A stretch of 6,716 bases of DNA from an uncultured Alphaproteobacteria bacterium. GTDB taxonomy: Bacteria; Pseudomonadota; Alphaproteobacteria; Rhizobiales; Aestuariivirgaceae. Numbering within the stretch: position 1 is the stretch's first letter; each line of letters opens with the position of its first letter. The translations under genes were made by a program, and so were the position numbers. Below, in pieces: positions 1-6,716 of the stretch. A model generated the notes under the pieces. It saw nothing but the letters and a program-made list of their open reading frames with translations. It made no database searches and was not told the DNA's origin. The DNA lies in NCBI GenBank assembly GCA_937868035.1, contig CALMLK010000036.1, positions 1 to 6,716 on the forward strand, in the 5' to 3' direction.

Positions 1-2260
1 CACTGGCCTGTACAGGCGCGGCCTCGGCGGCGGGCCGGAGCAGGTGCAGGCGCAAACTGTTGGCCACGACGATGATCGAGGAACTCGACATGGCGAGGGC
101 GGCAATCAGCGGGTTCAACTGCCCGGACATGGCAAGCGGCACGGCCAGCACGTTGTAGACGATGGCAAGCGCGAAATTCTGCCGGACCACCCGGCCCGTG
201 GCCTGGGCCACGCGATGGGCAAAGGCCACCGTGGTGAGGTTGTTCTGGGTCAGCACGAAATCTGCCGCCGTGCGGCCGATATCGGAGGCCGAGGCCGGGG
301 CCATGGACACATGGGCCGCAGCAAGGGCCGGAGCGTCATTGAGGCCGTCCCCCACCATCAGCATCTTGCGGCCCGCCTGTGCGGCCGCCGTCAGGAAGGC
401 CAGCTTGTCGCCGGGTTTCAGTTCGGCATGCACGTCGGCAATGCCCAGTTCGCGGGCAATGGCTGCGACCTGCGCCTGGCCGTCGCCGGAAAGAAGTGTC
501 ACGGGGAGATGGCGTTGCTCCAGAGCGGCCACGAGCGCCCCGGCGCCGGGGCGGGTGCGTTCGGTGAGCGTGGTGAGCCACAGCTCGTCACCTTCCATGG
601 CGAAGGCAACGCCCTGCCCTGTTGCACTGTCACGGCGTTGGGCAATGTCCGCCACCCAGGTGCCGCGGCCGAGACGCACGCGCCTTCCGTCGAACAGGCC
701 CTCGACGCCATTGCCCGGAACCTCATGCAGTTCGGTGACGCGGGTTTCGGCTGGACCTTGCAGGTGACGCGCCAGGGCGCGGGCGGCGGGATGGACGCTG
801 CGCAAGGCGAGCGCCTTGGCAACGGCGGCGGCAGCGCCTTCCGGAATCTGGCAAAGGGCAACGGCGGGTTCGCCGGTCGTCAACGTACCGGTCTTGTCGA
901 AGGCGGCAGCGTCGATCGCGGCCAGGCGCTCGAGTGCCGAGCCATCCTTCAGGAGAATGCCATTGGCGAAGAGTCGGCTGGCGCTGACCACATGCGCCAC
1001 GGGCACGGCAAGGCCGAGCGCACAGGGGCAGGTGATGATGAGGACCGCCACCGCGACGGTGAGGGACTGATGCCAGTCGCCACCGGTCCACAGCATCCAG
1101 CCGGTGAAGGAGGTAAGTGCCAGGAGGTGCACGACGGGTGAATAGATCCGCGCCATGCGGTCGGCGACGCGCACATAGGACGAGCGGCCGCGTTCAGCCG
1201 CGGCCATCATCTGTGTCACTTCGGCGAGGAAGGAATCGCGGGCGGCGCGGGTTGCGAGCATGTCCACGGGACCGGTGAGGTTGAGCGTTCCGGCTTCGAC
1301 GCCTGAACCATCGGCGACGCGCTGCGGTTCGCTCTCGCCCGTCACCAGCGCGCGGTCAACGTCGCTCGTCCCTTCGACAACCGTGCCATCCACGGGGAAA
1401 CGTTCACCGGCGGAGACGCGCAAGCGCATGCCGGGGTTGATGGCATCCAGCGCCATGTAGGTGAGTTCGCCCGCCTCGTTGACCACGAAGCCACCCTTGG
1501 AGGAGAGGCGCGCGAGATTGCCTGCCGCGGCACGGGCGCGGGCGCGCATGAGGTGATCCAGCACACGGCCGATCAGGAGGAAGAACAGCAGCGATGTGGC
1601 GGCGTCGAAATAGGCGTGTCCGCCGCCGATGAAACTTTCGTACATCGACATGCCGGTGGCGAGCGTCACGCCAAGCGAGATGGGCACGTCCATGTTGACA
1701 CGGCGCCGGCGGATGGCGGCAATGGCCGAGCGGAAGAACGGCATTCCGCCATAGGCGACGCAGGGAATGGCGATAAGCGCGGAAATGAAATGGAAGAGTT
1801 CTTTGGTGGCGCCTTCAGCACCGTTCCATACCGGAACCGACAGCAGCATGATGTTGGCGGCGGCAAAGCCCGAGACGGCAAGTGAACGCACCAATACCTT
1901 GAATTCGGGATCGCTGCCGCCTGCTTCCTCCGCCGTGAGCGACTGCGTGGCATAGCCCAGGGCCTCCAAGGCCTGCACGACCGGCAGGAGGCTGCGGTTG
2001 GTATCGTCGAGCGTGACAGACACCCGCTTCATGGTGAGGTTGGCGCGCACGTCGGTGACGCCGTCAATCTTCGTCACGCTGTCTTCAATGGTGTTGATGC
2101 AGTTGCCGCAATGGATGGCGGGTGCGGACAGCAGGTAGGTGACGCGGCCATCCACCAGTTGCTTGCTGTTGGCGCGCAGGTCTTCCAGCAATGCAATGCG
2201 GCTCGCGGACAAGGTCTCGCGGGCGGAATCACTGATCAGCGGTGCGGCGCAACAGGACAT
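1..2260 (-). CDS. ccoI: Cu(I)-translocating P1B-type ATPase CcoI/FixI (3' end cut by window edge)
   Basis: Membrane pump that uses ATP to move Cu(I) across the inner membrane for the CuB site of cbb3 oxidase. The frame is open from the ATG at 2260 to the left edge: 753 codons with no stop. Visible domains: an N-terminal Cys pair (C3, C4); a heavy-metal-associated domain, about residues 38-108, with metal site HCGNC (C51, C54); an actuator domain with VTGES (residues 306-310); the ion-path motif CPC (411-413) followed by ALGLAVP; the phosphorylation motif DKTGTLT (D455); an HP motif in SVHPAARA (H490, P491); and the hinge motif GDGLNDAP (637-644). Eight membrane helices are expected. The last pair carries YN (702-703) and MSSSS (724-728), the Cu(I) signature. 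CPCALGLAVP plus the operon context favour FixI/CcoI over detoxifying CopA. AGGAG lies 9 nt before the start, and the gene begins 18 nt after ccoH. Family members are about 730-760 residues, so only a few C-terminal residues are probably missing. Confidence 0.96.
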   Translation of the reverse strand, partial: MSCCAAPLISDSARETLSASRIALLEDLRANSKQLVDGRVTYLLSAPAIHCGNCINTIEDSVTKIDGVTDVRANLTMKRVSVTLDDTNRSLLPVVQALEALGYATQSLTAEEAGGSDPEFKVLVRSLAVSGFAAANIMLLSVPVWNGAEGATKELFHFISALIAIPCVAYGGMPFFRSAIAAIRRRRVNMDVPISLGVTLATGMSMYESFIGGGHAYFDAATSLLFFLLIGRVLDHLMRARARAAAGNLARLSSKGGFVVNEAGELTYMALDAINPGMRLRVSAGERFPVDGTVVEGTSDVDRALVTGESEPQRVADGSGVEAGTLNLTGPVDMLATRAARDSFLAEVTQMMAAAERGRSSYVRVADRMARIYSPVVHLLALTSFTGWMLWTGGDWHQSLTVAVAVLIITCPCALGLAVPVAHVVSASRLFANGILLKDGSALERLAAIDAAAFDKTGTLTTGEPAVALCQIPEGAAAAVAKALALRSVHPAARALARHLQGPAETRVTELHEVPGNGVEGLFDGRRVRLGRGTWVADIAQRRDSATGQGVAFAMEGDELWLTTLTERTRPGAGALVAALEQRHLPVTLLSGDGQAQVAAIARELGIADVHAELKPGDKLAFLTAAAQAGRKMLMVGDGLNDAPALAAAHVSMAPASASDIGRTAADFVLTQNNLTTVAFAHRVAQATGRVVRQNFALAIVYNVLAVPLAMSGQLNPLIAALAMSSSSIIVVANSLRLHLLRPAAEAAPVQAS

Positions 2261-2278
2261 GGCACGATGCTCCTGTCC

Positions 2279-2755
2279 TCAGCCCTTGATGACGAGACGG
2301 ACGGGACGCGTCCACTCGCCGTGGCCGGGCAATTCGGCTGTCACGGAACCGGTCCACTGGCCGAGCGCCAGATCCTGCGGCGCTTCGAAGGTGCCGGAGG
2401 CACGTTCGGTCAGATCGACCACCCGGTCCTGCCCTTCGTTGGAAGGACGGCCAATGGCCAGCTTGACGTTACGGGCCATCACCGGTTCGCCCGCGCGGGT
2501 GTGGAGGCGCACACGCAGCGTGCCTGCTTCGAAAGTCACGTCGGGATGCACATCAACGGCTTCCATGGCTTCGAGCTTCTGGGTCTTTTCGTTGAATTCC
2601 TGGCTCGCGATGTAGGAGTTCTCGACCACAAGGCCGGTCCAGCTGTGACGGGCGAAATAGACCATCGTCATGTTGGCGGCGAGCACCACGGCGAAGAAGC
2701 CGAGCATGATGGCCAGCATGTGCTTGCCCGTGAACTGACGTGTGCCGTTGCTCAT
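2279..2755 (-). CDS. ccoH: cbb3 oxidase assembly protein CcoH/FixH
   Basis: Small assembly factor for cbb3 oxidase. In this family a single N-terminal helix anchors a periplasmic domain, and the protein is thought to act with the CcoI copper pump and the assembling oxidase; its biochemical activity is not well defined. The 158-residue protein has a hydrophobic helix at about residues 12-34, then the FixH-like segment GLVVENSYIASQEFN (41-55), followed by a beta-rich soluble domain. Length is normal for the family. The ATG at 2755 overlaps the ccoG stop as ATGA. A GGAG lies 8 nt upstream inside the last ccoG codons, so translation is probably coupled to ccoG. The call rests on the family motif, topology and position between ccoG and ccoI. 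Confidence 0.93.
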   Translation of the reverse strand: MSNGTRQFTGKHMLAIMLGFFAVVLAANMTMVYFARHSWTGLVVENSYIASQEFNEKTQKLEAMEAVDVHPDVTFEAGTLRVRLHTRAGEPVMARNVKLAIGRPSNEGQDRVVDLTERASGTFEAPQDLALGQWTGSVTAELPGHGEWTRPVRLVIKG

Positions 2756-4326
2756 TTCATGTTCTCCGGAACTTCGAAGATCGCTTCATAGCTGTCGGTT
2801 TCAAAGGACTGCTTGTCCGAAACGACGATGCGGAAATTCGTCTTGCCCGGCTGGAGCAGTTGCGCCGGAACTGAGACGAAAACATGGAGGGCGCGCAATT
2901 TGTCGGGCTGGACTTCAACCTCCGCACTGCGGCCCACGACCTCCGGCATTTCGGCGATGGCCATGGACGCGCCCGGTGGGCCATCGATGGTCAGCGTGAT
3001 GGTGCGGGGTTCGGGCACCATGTTGAGGATCTTCATGGTGTAGCCGTTGCGCACGGCACCGTCCGAGAGCTTCACGGCAATCGGGTTGCGATCGTGCTGC
3101 ACGTTCACTTCCAGGCGGTCGCGGGTGAGCAGGAGGAAGAGAAGGCCGACGCCGATCAGCGACCACATGCCCAGGTAGATCAGCGTGCGGACGCGGAAGA
3201 AGATCTTCCAGTCGAAGTGCTTCAGGCCATCGATGAAGCCGCCGCCGGGCTTGTGCACGCGGGTGGGATCGATGCGTCCCCAGACATCATCGGTGGCATC
3301 CGGGCAGGCGATGTCCATGTTGTGGTTGTAATCACGCAGCGTCGAATAGCCGATCAGGTCGCGCGGCTTTCCGATCTTGTCCATGATGGCATTGCAGGCA
3401 TCGATGCAGAGGGCGCAGGTGATGCATTCCAGCTGCTGGCCGTTGCGGATGTCGATGCCGGTCGGGCACACGGCAACGCAGGCGTTGCAGTCGATGCAAT
3501 CGCCCACGGCGAGGCCGGCGGCGGCGGCCTTCTTGGTGCCGGCGGTGCGGGGTTCGCCGCGCCAGTCGTTGTAGGTGACGACGAGGGAATCCTCATCAAG
3601 CATCGCCGCCTGAATGCGCGGCCACGGGCACATGAAGATGCACAGCTGTTCGCGCATCAAACCGCCGAAGATATAGGTCGTGGTGGCGAGCACGCCCACC
3701 GTCGCATAGGCGATGAAGGGTGCGTCACCCATCACGAAGCTCTTCAGCAGCGTCGGTGCATCGGCGAAGTAGAAGATCCAGGCGCCGCCTGTGGCCAGCG
3801 AGATCAGCAGGAAGATGAGATGGGTGAAGCTGATGAGAGACAGTTTGCGGAACGACCACGGCGCCTTGTCGAGCTTGATGCGGGCGTTGCGGTCTCCCTG
3901 GACGAGTTCCTCCACCTTGATGAAGAGATCCGTCCAGACCGTTTGCGGGCAGGTGTATCCGCACCAGGCGCGTCCCACGACGGAGGTGACGAGAAAGAGT
4001 CCGACACCCGCCATCACGAGAAGACCGGCCACGAAGTAGAACTCCTGCGGCCAGATCTCGATGAAGAAGAAATAGAAGCGCCGGTGGGCCATGTCGAGCA
4101 ACACGGCCTGGTCCGGCGCGAAGGGACCACGGTCCCATCGTATCCAGGGCGTCAGGTAGTAGATCCCCAGCGTGACCGCCATGATGATCCACTTGAGCCT
4201 GCGAAAGGTTCCCTCCGCGCGTTTTGGAAACACCTTCTGGTGCGCCGCGTAGAGGGAACTCTGGGTCTTGGCCCCCGTATTGACGGCCTTGACGTCCTGG
4301 GTGTCGATGATGGTGTGCGTGGTCAC
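2752..4326 (-). CDS. ccoG: cbb3 oxidase accessory protein CcoG/FixG, [4Fe-4S] membrane protein
   Basis: Polytopic inner-membrane iron-sulfur protein needed for efficient cbb3 maturation. Work on the family links it to reduction of Cu(II) to Cu(I) before delivery to the oxidase. The 524-residue protein has hydrophobic helices near residues 45-63, 95-117, 165-187, 205-222 and 380-401. Two Cys-Pro motifs are visible: WCGYTCP (C122, C126) and CIFMCP (C229, C233). Two cytoplasmic ferredoxin-type clusters follow: C277/C280/C283/C287 (CIDCNACVAVCP) and C301/C304/C307/C311. The C-terminal part, about 403-524, is a beta-rich periplasmic domain as expected for FixG. The start is GTG at 4326: an in-frame TAA lies only two codons upstream, and the conserved N-terminal stretch around LYAAHQKVFP (26-35) must be included. 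There is no clear Shine-Dalgarno sequence. The gene lies 31 nt after ccoP and overlaps ccoH by 4 nt. Confidence 0.96.
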   Translation of the reverse strand: MTTHTIIDTQDVKAVNTGAKTQSSLYAAHQKVFPKRAEGTFRRLKWIIMAVTLGIYYLTPWIRWDRGPFAPDQAVLLDMAHRRFYFFFIEIWPQEFYFVAGLLVMAGVGLFLVTSVVGRAWCGYTCPQTVWTDLFIKVEELVQGDRNARIKLDKAPWSFRKLSLISFTHLIFLLISLATGGAWIFYFADAPTLLKSFVMGDAPFIAYATVGVLATTTYIFGGLMREQLCIFMCPWPRIQAAMLDEDSLVVTYNDWRGEPRTAGTKKAAAAGLAVGDCIDCNACVAVCPTGIDIRNGQQLECITCALCIDACNAIMDKIGKPRDLIGYSTLRDYNHNMDIACPDATDDVWGRIDPTRVHKPGGGFIDGLKHFDWKIFFRVRTLIYLGMWSLIGVGLLFLLLTRDRLEVNVQHDRNPIAVKLSDGAVRNGYTMKILNMVPEPRTITLTIDGPPGASMAIAEMPEVVGRSAEVEVQPDKLRALHVFVSVPAQLLQPGKTNFRIVVSDKQSFETDSYEAIFEVPENMK

Positions 4327-4357
4327 TTTTGCTTACGTACTCTTATCCGGGGGCGAC
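4327..4357 (-). other. ccoP-ccoG intergenic gap without clear ribosome-binding site
   Basis: This 31-nt spacer is the longest non-coding stretch in the window and separates the oxidase structural genes from the maturation genes. On the coding strand it contains a run of C followed by GGATAAGAG, then TACGTAAGC and an A-rich stretch before the GTG of ccoG. The nearest purine-rich element (GGATAAGAG) lies well over 10 nt from the start, so it is a poor Shine-Dalgarno candidate. I see no stem-loop with a U tract and no TTGAT-N4-ATCAA FixK/FNR palindrome, so neither a terminator nor a recognised promoter is supported. Confidence 0.6.
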
Positions 4358-5230
4358 TTACTGTCCGCCACCCAGAGACAGGACGTAGGCGGCCAGCGCC
4401 TTGACCTTACCCTCGCCCAGCTTCGCTTTCCAGCCCGGCATCATGCCGTGGCGGGGAGCGTTGACCTGGGCGGTGATGCCTTCAAGGCTGTCGCTGTAGA
4501 GCCACACGGCGTCGTTGAGCTGGGGCGCACCAAGGTCCTGGTTGCCTTCACCCTTTTCACCGTGGCACGAGGCGCAGTTCTCGGCGAAGACGGTCGCACC
4601 GGCGGTTGCCGCGGCGGCGTCATGTTCGAGATTGGCGATCTGGCGCACATAGTTGGCCGCAGCCGTGATCTTGTCGGCCTCGAGCAGGCCATCCTTGCCG
4701 AAGTTCGGCATGATGCTGTCACGGGTGTCGCCGTTCGAGGTGTCACGGATGCCGTTGCTGATAGTCTGCACCACCTGGTCAGGCTTGCCGCCCCAGAGCC
4801 ACGAGTCGTCGTTCAGGTTGGGGAAGCCGGGGCCGCCCTGTGCACCCGAACCGTGGCACTGCACGCAGTTCACCTTGAAGAGTGATCCGCCGGCAGCGAT
4901 CGCGAAGGTGCGGGCTTCCGGATCGGCCATGATGGCATTGATGTCCATCGCGGCAATCTTGTCGTTCAAGGCCTGGCGGCCCTGGTCGACGGCGGTCATC
5001 TGGTTGCGCAGGTCAGCGCGGCTCGACCAACCCCACAGGCCATGCGTATAGCTCGTGAGGCCGGGGATCGCCGGATAGACGATCACGTAGCCGATCGCCC
5101 AGACGACGGTGGCGTAGAGAGTCCACAGCCACCAGCGTGGCAGCGGGTTGTTGAGTTCCTTGATGCCGTCCCATTCGTGGCCAGTTGTATCCACGCCAGA
5201 CAGTTGGTCAATTTCTCGGTTGCCGGACAT
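4358..5230 (-). CDS. ccoP: cbb3 oxidase di-haem cytochrome c subunit CcoP
   Basis: Membrane-anchored di-haem cytochrome c that accepts electrons from periplasmic donors and passes them toward CcoO and CcoN. The 290-residue protein has a cytoplasmic N-terminus containing HEWDGIKELNNPLPRWW (18-34), the characteristic CcoP signature. One membrane helix (about 33-54) follows, then two periplasmic cytochrome c domains. The haem c attachment sites are CVQCH (122-126) and CASCH (219-223). Likely axial Met ligands are M174 in IMPNFG and M264 in MMPGW. Length is typical. The ATG at 5230 is supported by AAGGAG 9 nt upstream, formed by the last two sense codons of ccoQ. The gene ends with TAA at 4358-4360. 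Confidence 0.98.
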   Translation of the reverse strand: MSGNREIDQLSGVDTTGHEWDGIKELNNPLPRWWLWTLYATVVWAIGYVIVYPAIPGLTSYTHGLWGWSSRADLRNQMTAVDQGRQALNDKIAAMDINAIMADPEARTFAIAAGGSLFKVNCVQCHGSGAQGGPGFPNLNDDSWLWGGKPDQVVQTISNGIRDTSNGDTRDSIMPNFGKDGLLEADKITAAANYVRQIANLEHDAAAATAGATVFAENCASCHGEKGEGNQDLGAPQLNDAVWLYSDSLEGITAQVNAPRHGMMPGWKAKLGEGKVKALAAYVLSLGGGQ

Positions 5231-5236
5231 GGAAGA

Positions 5237-5389
5237 TTACTCCTTGAAGGGGATATTGGCTGCGTCGTCGTGGGCAGGCTTGGCCGAGGGTCGCACGGCC
5301 ATCCAGATGACGAGCAGGAAGACGAGGAACATGAAGAGCAGGCCCCAGCTGTCGGCGAAGGTCCGCATGGCGTGATAGTCAACGTTCAT
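5237..5389 (-). CDS. ccoQ: cbb3 oxidase small subunit CcoQ/FixQ
   Basis: Tiny single-helix subunit associated with cbb3 oxidase, reported in some species to stabilise the complex or its link with CcoP. It is dispensable or poorly conserved in others. I translated this short frame by hand: 50 residues, beginning MNVDYHAMRTFADSWGLL. A hydrophobic helix spans about residues 15-32 (FMFLVFLLVIWMAV core), and a short charged tail ends in NIPFKE. The start at 5389 has GGGAGG 5 nt upstream. The gap to ccoO is 11 nt and to ccoP 6 nt. Size, topology and position between ccoO and ccoP make the identification secure, although sequence conservation in this family is low. Confidence 0.95.
   Translation of the reverse strand: MNVDYHAMRTFADSWGLLFMFLVFLLVIWMAVRPSAKPAHDDAANIPFKE
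5240..5245 (-). promoter_or_regulatory. Ribosome-binding site of ccoP inside ccoQ
   Basis: AAGGAG on the minus strand, 9 nt before the ccoP ATG. It is exactly the last two sense codons (Lys-Glu) of ccoQ and sits directly against its TAA stop. Ribosomes finishing ccoQ would cover it, which suggests coupled translation of the two subunits. It supports both the ccoQ end and the ccoP start. Confidence 0.8.
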
Positions 5390-5394
5390 GGCAG

Positions 5395-5400
5395 CCTCCC
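5395..5400 (-). promoter_or_regulatory. Ribosome-binding site of ccoQ
   Basis: GGGAGG on the minus strand, 5 nt before the ccoQ ATG and directly after the ccoO stop codon (TGA at 5401-5403). It decides the start of this 50-codon gene: the next in-frame ATG (codon 8) has no comparable site. Confidence 0.7.
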
Positions 5401-6147
5401 TCAGCGCTCGTTCTCTTCCGGCTTGTAGGCCGAGAAGTCGACGAGTGTTCCAAGCACCTGCAGATAAGCCACGAGGGCGTCCATCTCGGTGAGCTTCGCG
5501 GCATCGCCGTCGAAGTTGCCGATGTTGGCCTTCGGGTAGCGCGCGGTCACGCCGGCGCCATCCTGGTTCGGATCAGCCTGCGCCACCATGTCGGCAGCAG
5601 CATTGTCGATCTGTTCCTGGCTGTAGGGCACGCCCACGACCGTGAGGGTCTTGAGGTGTGCGCCAATCGCCTGCGGATCAAGCTCGTTGCTGGCGAGGAA
5701 GGCGTAGGGCGGCATGATCGATTCCGGCACGACGTCGCGCGGATTCTTCAGGTGCTGCACATGCCAGTCGTTCGAGTACTTGGCGCCGACACGGGCGAGA
5801 TCGGGGCCCGTGCGCTTGGAACCCCACTGGAAGGGGTGGTCGAACATGGACTCGGCCGCGAGGCTGTAGTGTCCATAGCGCTCCACCTCGTCACGGAAGG
5901 GGCGGATCATCTGCGAATGGCAGACGTAGCAGCCTTCGCGGATGTAGATGTTGCGGCCCGCCAGTTCGAGAGGCGAGTAGGGGCGCATGCCCGTCACCTT
6001 CTCGATGGTGTTCTGAAGCCAGAACAGCGGAGCGATTTCCACGATGCCGCCGATTGTCACCACGAGGAGCGACAGGACGAGGAGCAGCGTGACGTTGCGT
6101 TCGATCTTGCTGTGGAAGCCGAGCGCAGGTGCGTTGTTGGTAGCCAT
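5401..6147 (-). CDS. ccoO: cbb3 oxidase mono-haem cytochrome c subunit CcoO
   Basis: Membrane-anchored cytochrome c that relays electrons from CcoP to the low-spin haem b of CcoN. The 248-residue protein has a short cytoplasmic N-terminus, one membrane helix (about residues 18-38) and a periplasmic haem domain. Family-typical features include the helix exit IVEIAPLF (35-42), the haem c site [13 protein letters not shown] (CYVCH 73-77) and [10 protein letters not shown] (112-121). The probable axial ligand is M145, in [10 protein letters not shown]. Length is typical. The ATG at 6147 has AAGGAG 10 nt upstream, overlapping the TAA stop of ccoN. It ends in TGA, 11 nt before ccoQ. Confidence 0.98.
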   Translation of the reverse strand: MATNNAPALGFHSKIERNVTLLLVLSLLVVTIGGIVEIAPLFWLQNTIEKVTGMRPYSPLELAGRNIYIREGCYVCHSQMIRPFRDEVERYGHYSLAAESMFDHPFQWGSKRTGPDLARVGAKYSNDWHVQHLKNPRDVVPESIMPPYAFLASNELDPQAIGAHLKTLTVVGVPYSQEQIDNAAADMVAQADPNQDGAGVTARYPKANIGNFDGDAAKLTEMDALVAYLQVLGTLVDFSAYKPEENER

Positions 6148-6157
6148 AGTCTTCTTG

Positions 6158-6163
6158 CTCCTT
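6158..6163 (-). promoter_or_regulatory. Ribosome-binding site of ccoO overlapping the ccoN stop
   Basis: AAGGAG on the minus strand, 10 nt before the ccoO ATG. Its two A residues are the last two bases of the ccoN TAA stop (6162-6164). The overlap suggests translational coupling of the catalytic subunit and its cytochrome c partner. Confidence 0.75.
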
Positions 6164-6716
6164 ATTCGGCAGGCTTCAGGGCGGGCGCTTCGGCACCCAT
6201 CGGGACTTCCGCACGCACGTCGCCGCGGATGGTCTTGTAGACGTTGTAGATCATGACCAGCATGCCAACGAGGTACATCAGGCCACCGACGACGCGCATC
6301 ACATAGTAGGGATGCATGGCGGCAGAGGTTTCGGCGAAGCTGTAGACCAGGAAGCCCTGCTCATCATACTCGCGCCACATCAGGCCCTGCATGATGCCCG
6401 ACACCCACATGACACCGGCGTAGACAACGATGCCGAGGGTTGCCAGCCAGAAGTGCCAGTTGACCAGTCGCAGGCTGTAGAGCTGCTTGCGGTTCCAGAG
6501 CTTCGGCGTCAGGAAGTACAGGGCGCCGAACGACACCATGCCGACCCAGCCGAGGGCACCGGAGTGCACGTGGCCGATGGTCCAGTCGGTGTAGTGCGAC
6601 AGACCGTTCACGGCCTTCACCGACATCAGCGGACCTTCGAAGGTGGACATGCCGTAGAAGGCAAGCGACATCACCAGCATGCGCAGCACGGGGTCCGTGC
6701 GGAGCTTGTCCCAGGC
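6162..6716 (-). CDS. ccoN: cbb3 oxidase catalytic subunit I CcoN (C-terminal part, 5' end outside window)
   Basis: C-terminal 184 residues of the haem-copper oxidase subunit that reduces O2 to water and contributes to proton pumping. The frame is open through the right edge, so the start, the CuB histidines and the cross-linked Tyr lie outside the window. Within the fragment, helix segment [14 protein letters not shown] (44-57) carries HVH (H49, H51). In CcoN these are the proximal ligand of high-spin haem b3 and one ligand of low-spin haem b, respectively. Further family features are [18 protein letters not shown] (20-37), LYFLTPKLW (66-74) and [11 protein letters not shown] (135-145). Four or five membrane helices are visible, followed by a hydrophilic tail rich in Ala, Pro and Glu. 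The gene ends in TAA, 14 nt before ccoO. Confidence 0.98.
   Translation of the reverse strand, partial: AWDKLRTDPVLRMLVMSLAFYGMSTFEGPLMSVKAVNGLSHYTDWTIGHVHSGALGWVGMVSFGALYFLTPKLWNRKQLYSLRLVNWHFWLATLGIVVYAGVMWVSGIMQGLMWREYDEQGFLVYSFAETSAAMHPYYVMRVVGGLMYLVGMLVMIYNVYKTIRGDVRAEVPMGAEAPALKPAE

Noticed and set aside
44..1141. Plus-strand open frame of 365 codons opposite ccoI.
   Set aside because: It is antisense to the ATPase core carrying the DKTGT and GDGLND motifs. Composition is low in complexity (Gly, His, Arg, Ala) and no family is recognisable.
1186..1205. Perfect 7-bp GC inverted repeat with a 6-nt loop, a possible hairpin.
   Set aside because: It falls inside ccoI codons for an Ala-Ala-Glu-Arg-Gly-Arg stretch of the conserved protein, has no U tract, and is easily produced by chance at this GC content.
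1..2260. Possibility that the ATPase is a general copper-export CopA or a fused or broken gene.
   Set aside because: The frame is intact with all catalytic motifs in order. Position directly after ccoGH and the CPCALGLAVP motif point to the oxidase-specific CcoI/FixI type.
2111..2791. Plus-strand open frame of 226 codons opposite the ccoI start and ccoH.
   Set aside because: It spans the antisense of two real genes and their junction. It has no recognisable domain, and the minus-strand genes explain the region fully.
3589..3660. Half-site-like ATCAA sequences that resemble parts of a FixK/FNR box.
   Set aside because: Each lacks the matching second half at the right spacing and lies within ccoG coding sequence, so no binding site is supported.
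2884..4404. Plus-strand open frame of 506 codons lying opposite ccoG.
   Set aside because: It lies antisense to a clearly conserved gene. Its translation is rich in His, Gly, Ala, Glu and Asp with no domain or membrane pattern, as expected when the opposite strand of a GC-rich gene happens to lack stops.
5656..6240. Plus-strand open frame of 194 codons opposite ccoO and the ccoN end.
   Set aside because: It is antisense to ccoO, including the strand that encodes the CYVCH haem site. Composition is typical of an antisense shadow.

Overview
The window is one continuous, gene-dense piece of a cbb3-type cytochrome c oxidase locus, with every gene on the minus strand. Reading from the right edge to the left edge (the direction of transcription), the order is ccoN (3' part only), ccoO, ccoQ, ccoP, ccoG, ccoH, ccoI; the last three are also called fixG, fixH and fixI. 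CcoI runs off the left edge within what should be its last few residues. This is the classic ccoNOQP-GHI(S) arrangement. Gene order, protein sequences, high GC and strong third-position GC bias suggest an alphaproteobacterium, plausibly of the Hyphomicrobiales/Rhizobiales. I cannot name a genus.

The right half (4358-6716) encodes the oxidase. CcoN is the haem-copper catalytic subunit. CcoO is a membrane-anchored mono-haem cytochrome c, CcoQ a 50-residue single-helix subunit, and CcoP a membrane-anchored di-haem cytochrome c. Electrons enter from periplasmic cytochrome c through CcoP and CcoO and reduce O2 at the CcoN haem b3-CuB centre, with high oxygen affinity.

The left half (1-4326) encodes maturation functions. 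CcoG is a polytopic membrane protein with two [4Fe-4S] motifs, linked in the family to Cu(II) reduction. CcoH is a single-helix assembly factor. CcoI is a P1B-type Cu(I) ATPase that supplies copper for the CuB site. The usual last gene, ccoS, would lie just beyond the left edge.

The genes are tightly packed. Gaps in transcription order are 14, 11, 6, 31, -4 (overlap) and 18 nt, so the genes are probably co-transcribed, and several ribosome-binding sites overlap the preceding stop codon. The only sizeable break is the 31-nt ccoP-ccoG gap, where ccoG starts with GTG and has no convincing Shine-Dalgarno sequence. I saw no FixK/FNR-type site, terminator, tRNA, rRNA, mobile element, CRISPR array or repeat array. 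The promoter is expected upstream of ccoN, beyond the right edge. I found no previously undescribed system; the findings are modest and concern gene boundaries and translation coupling.
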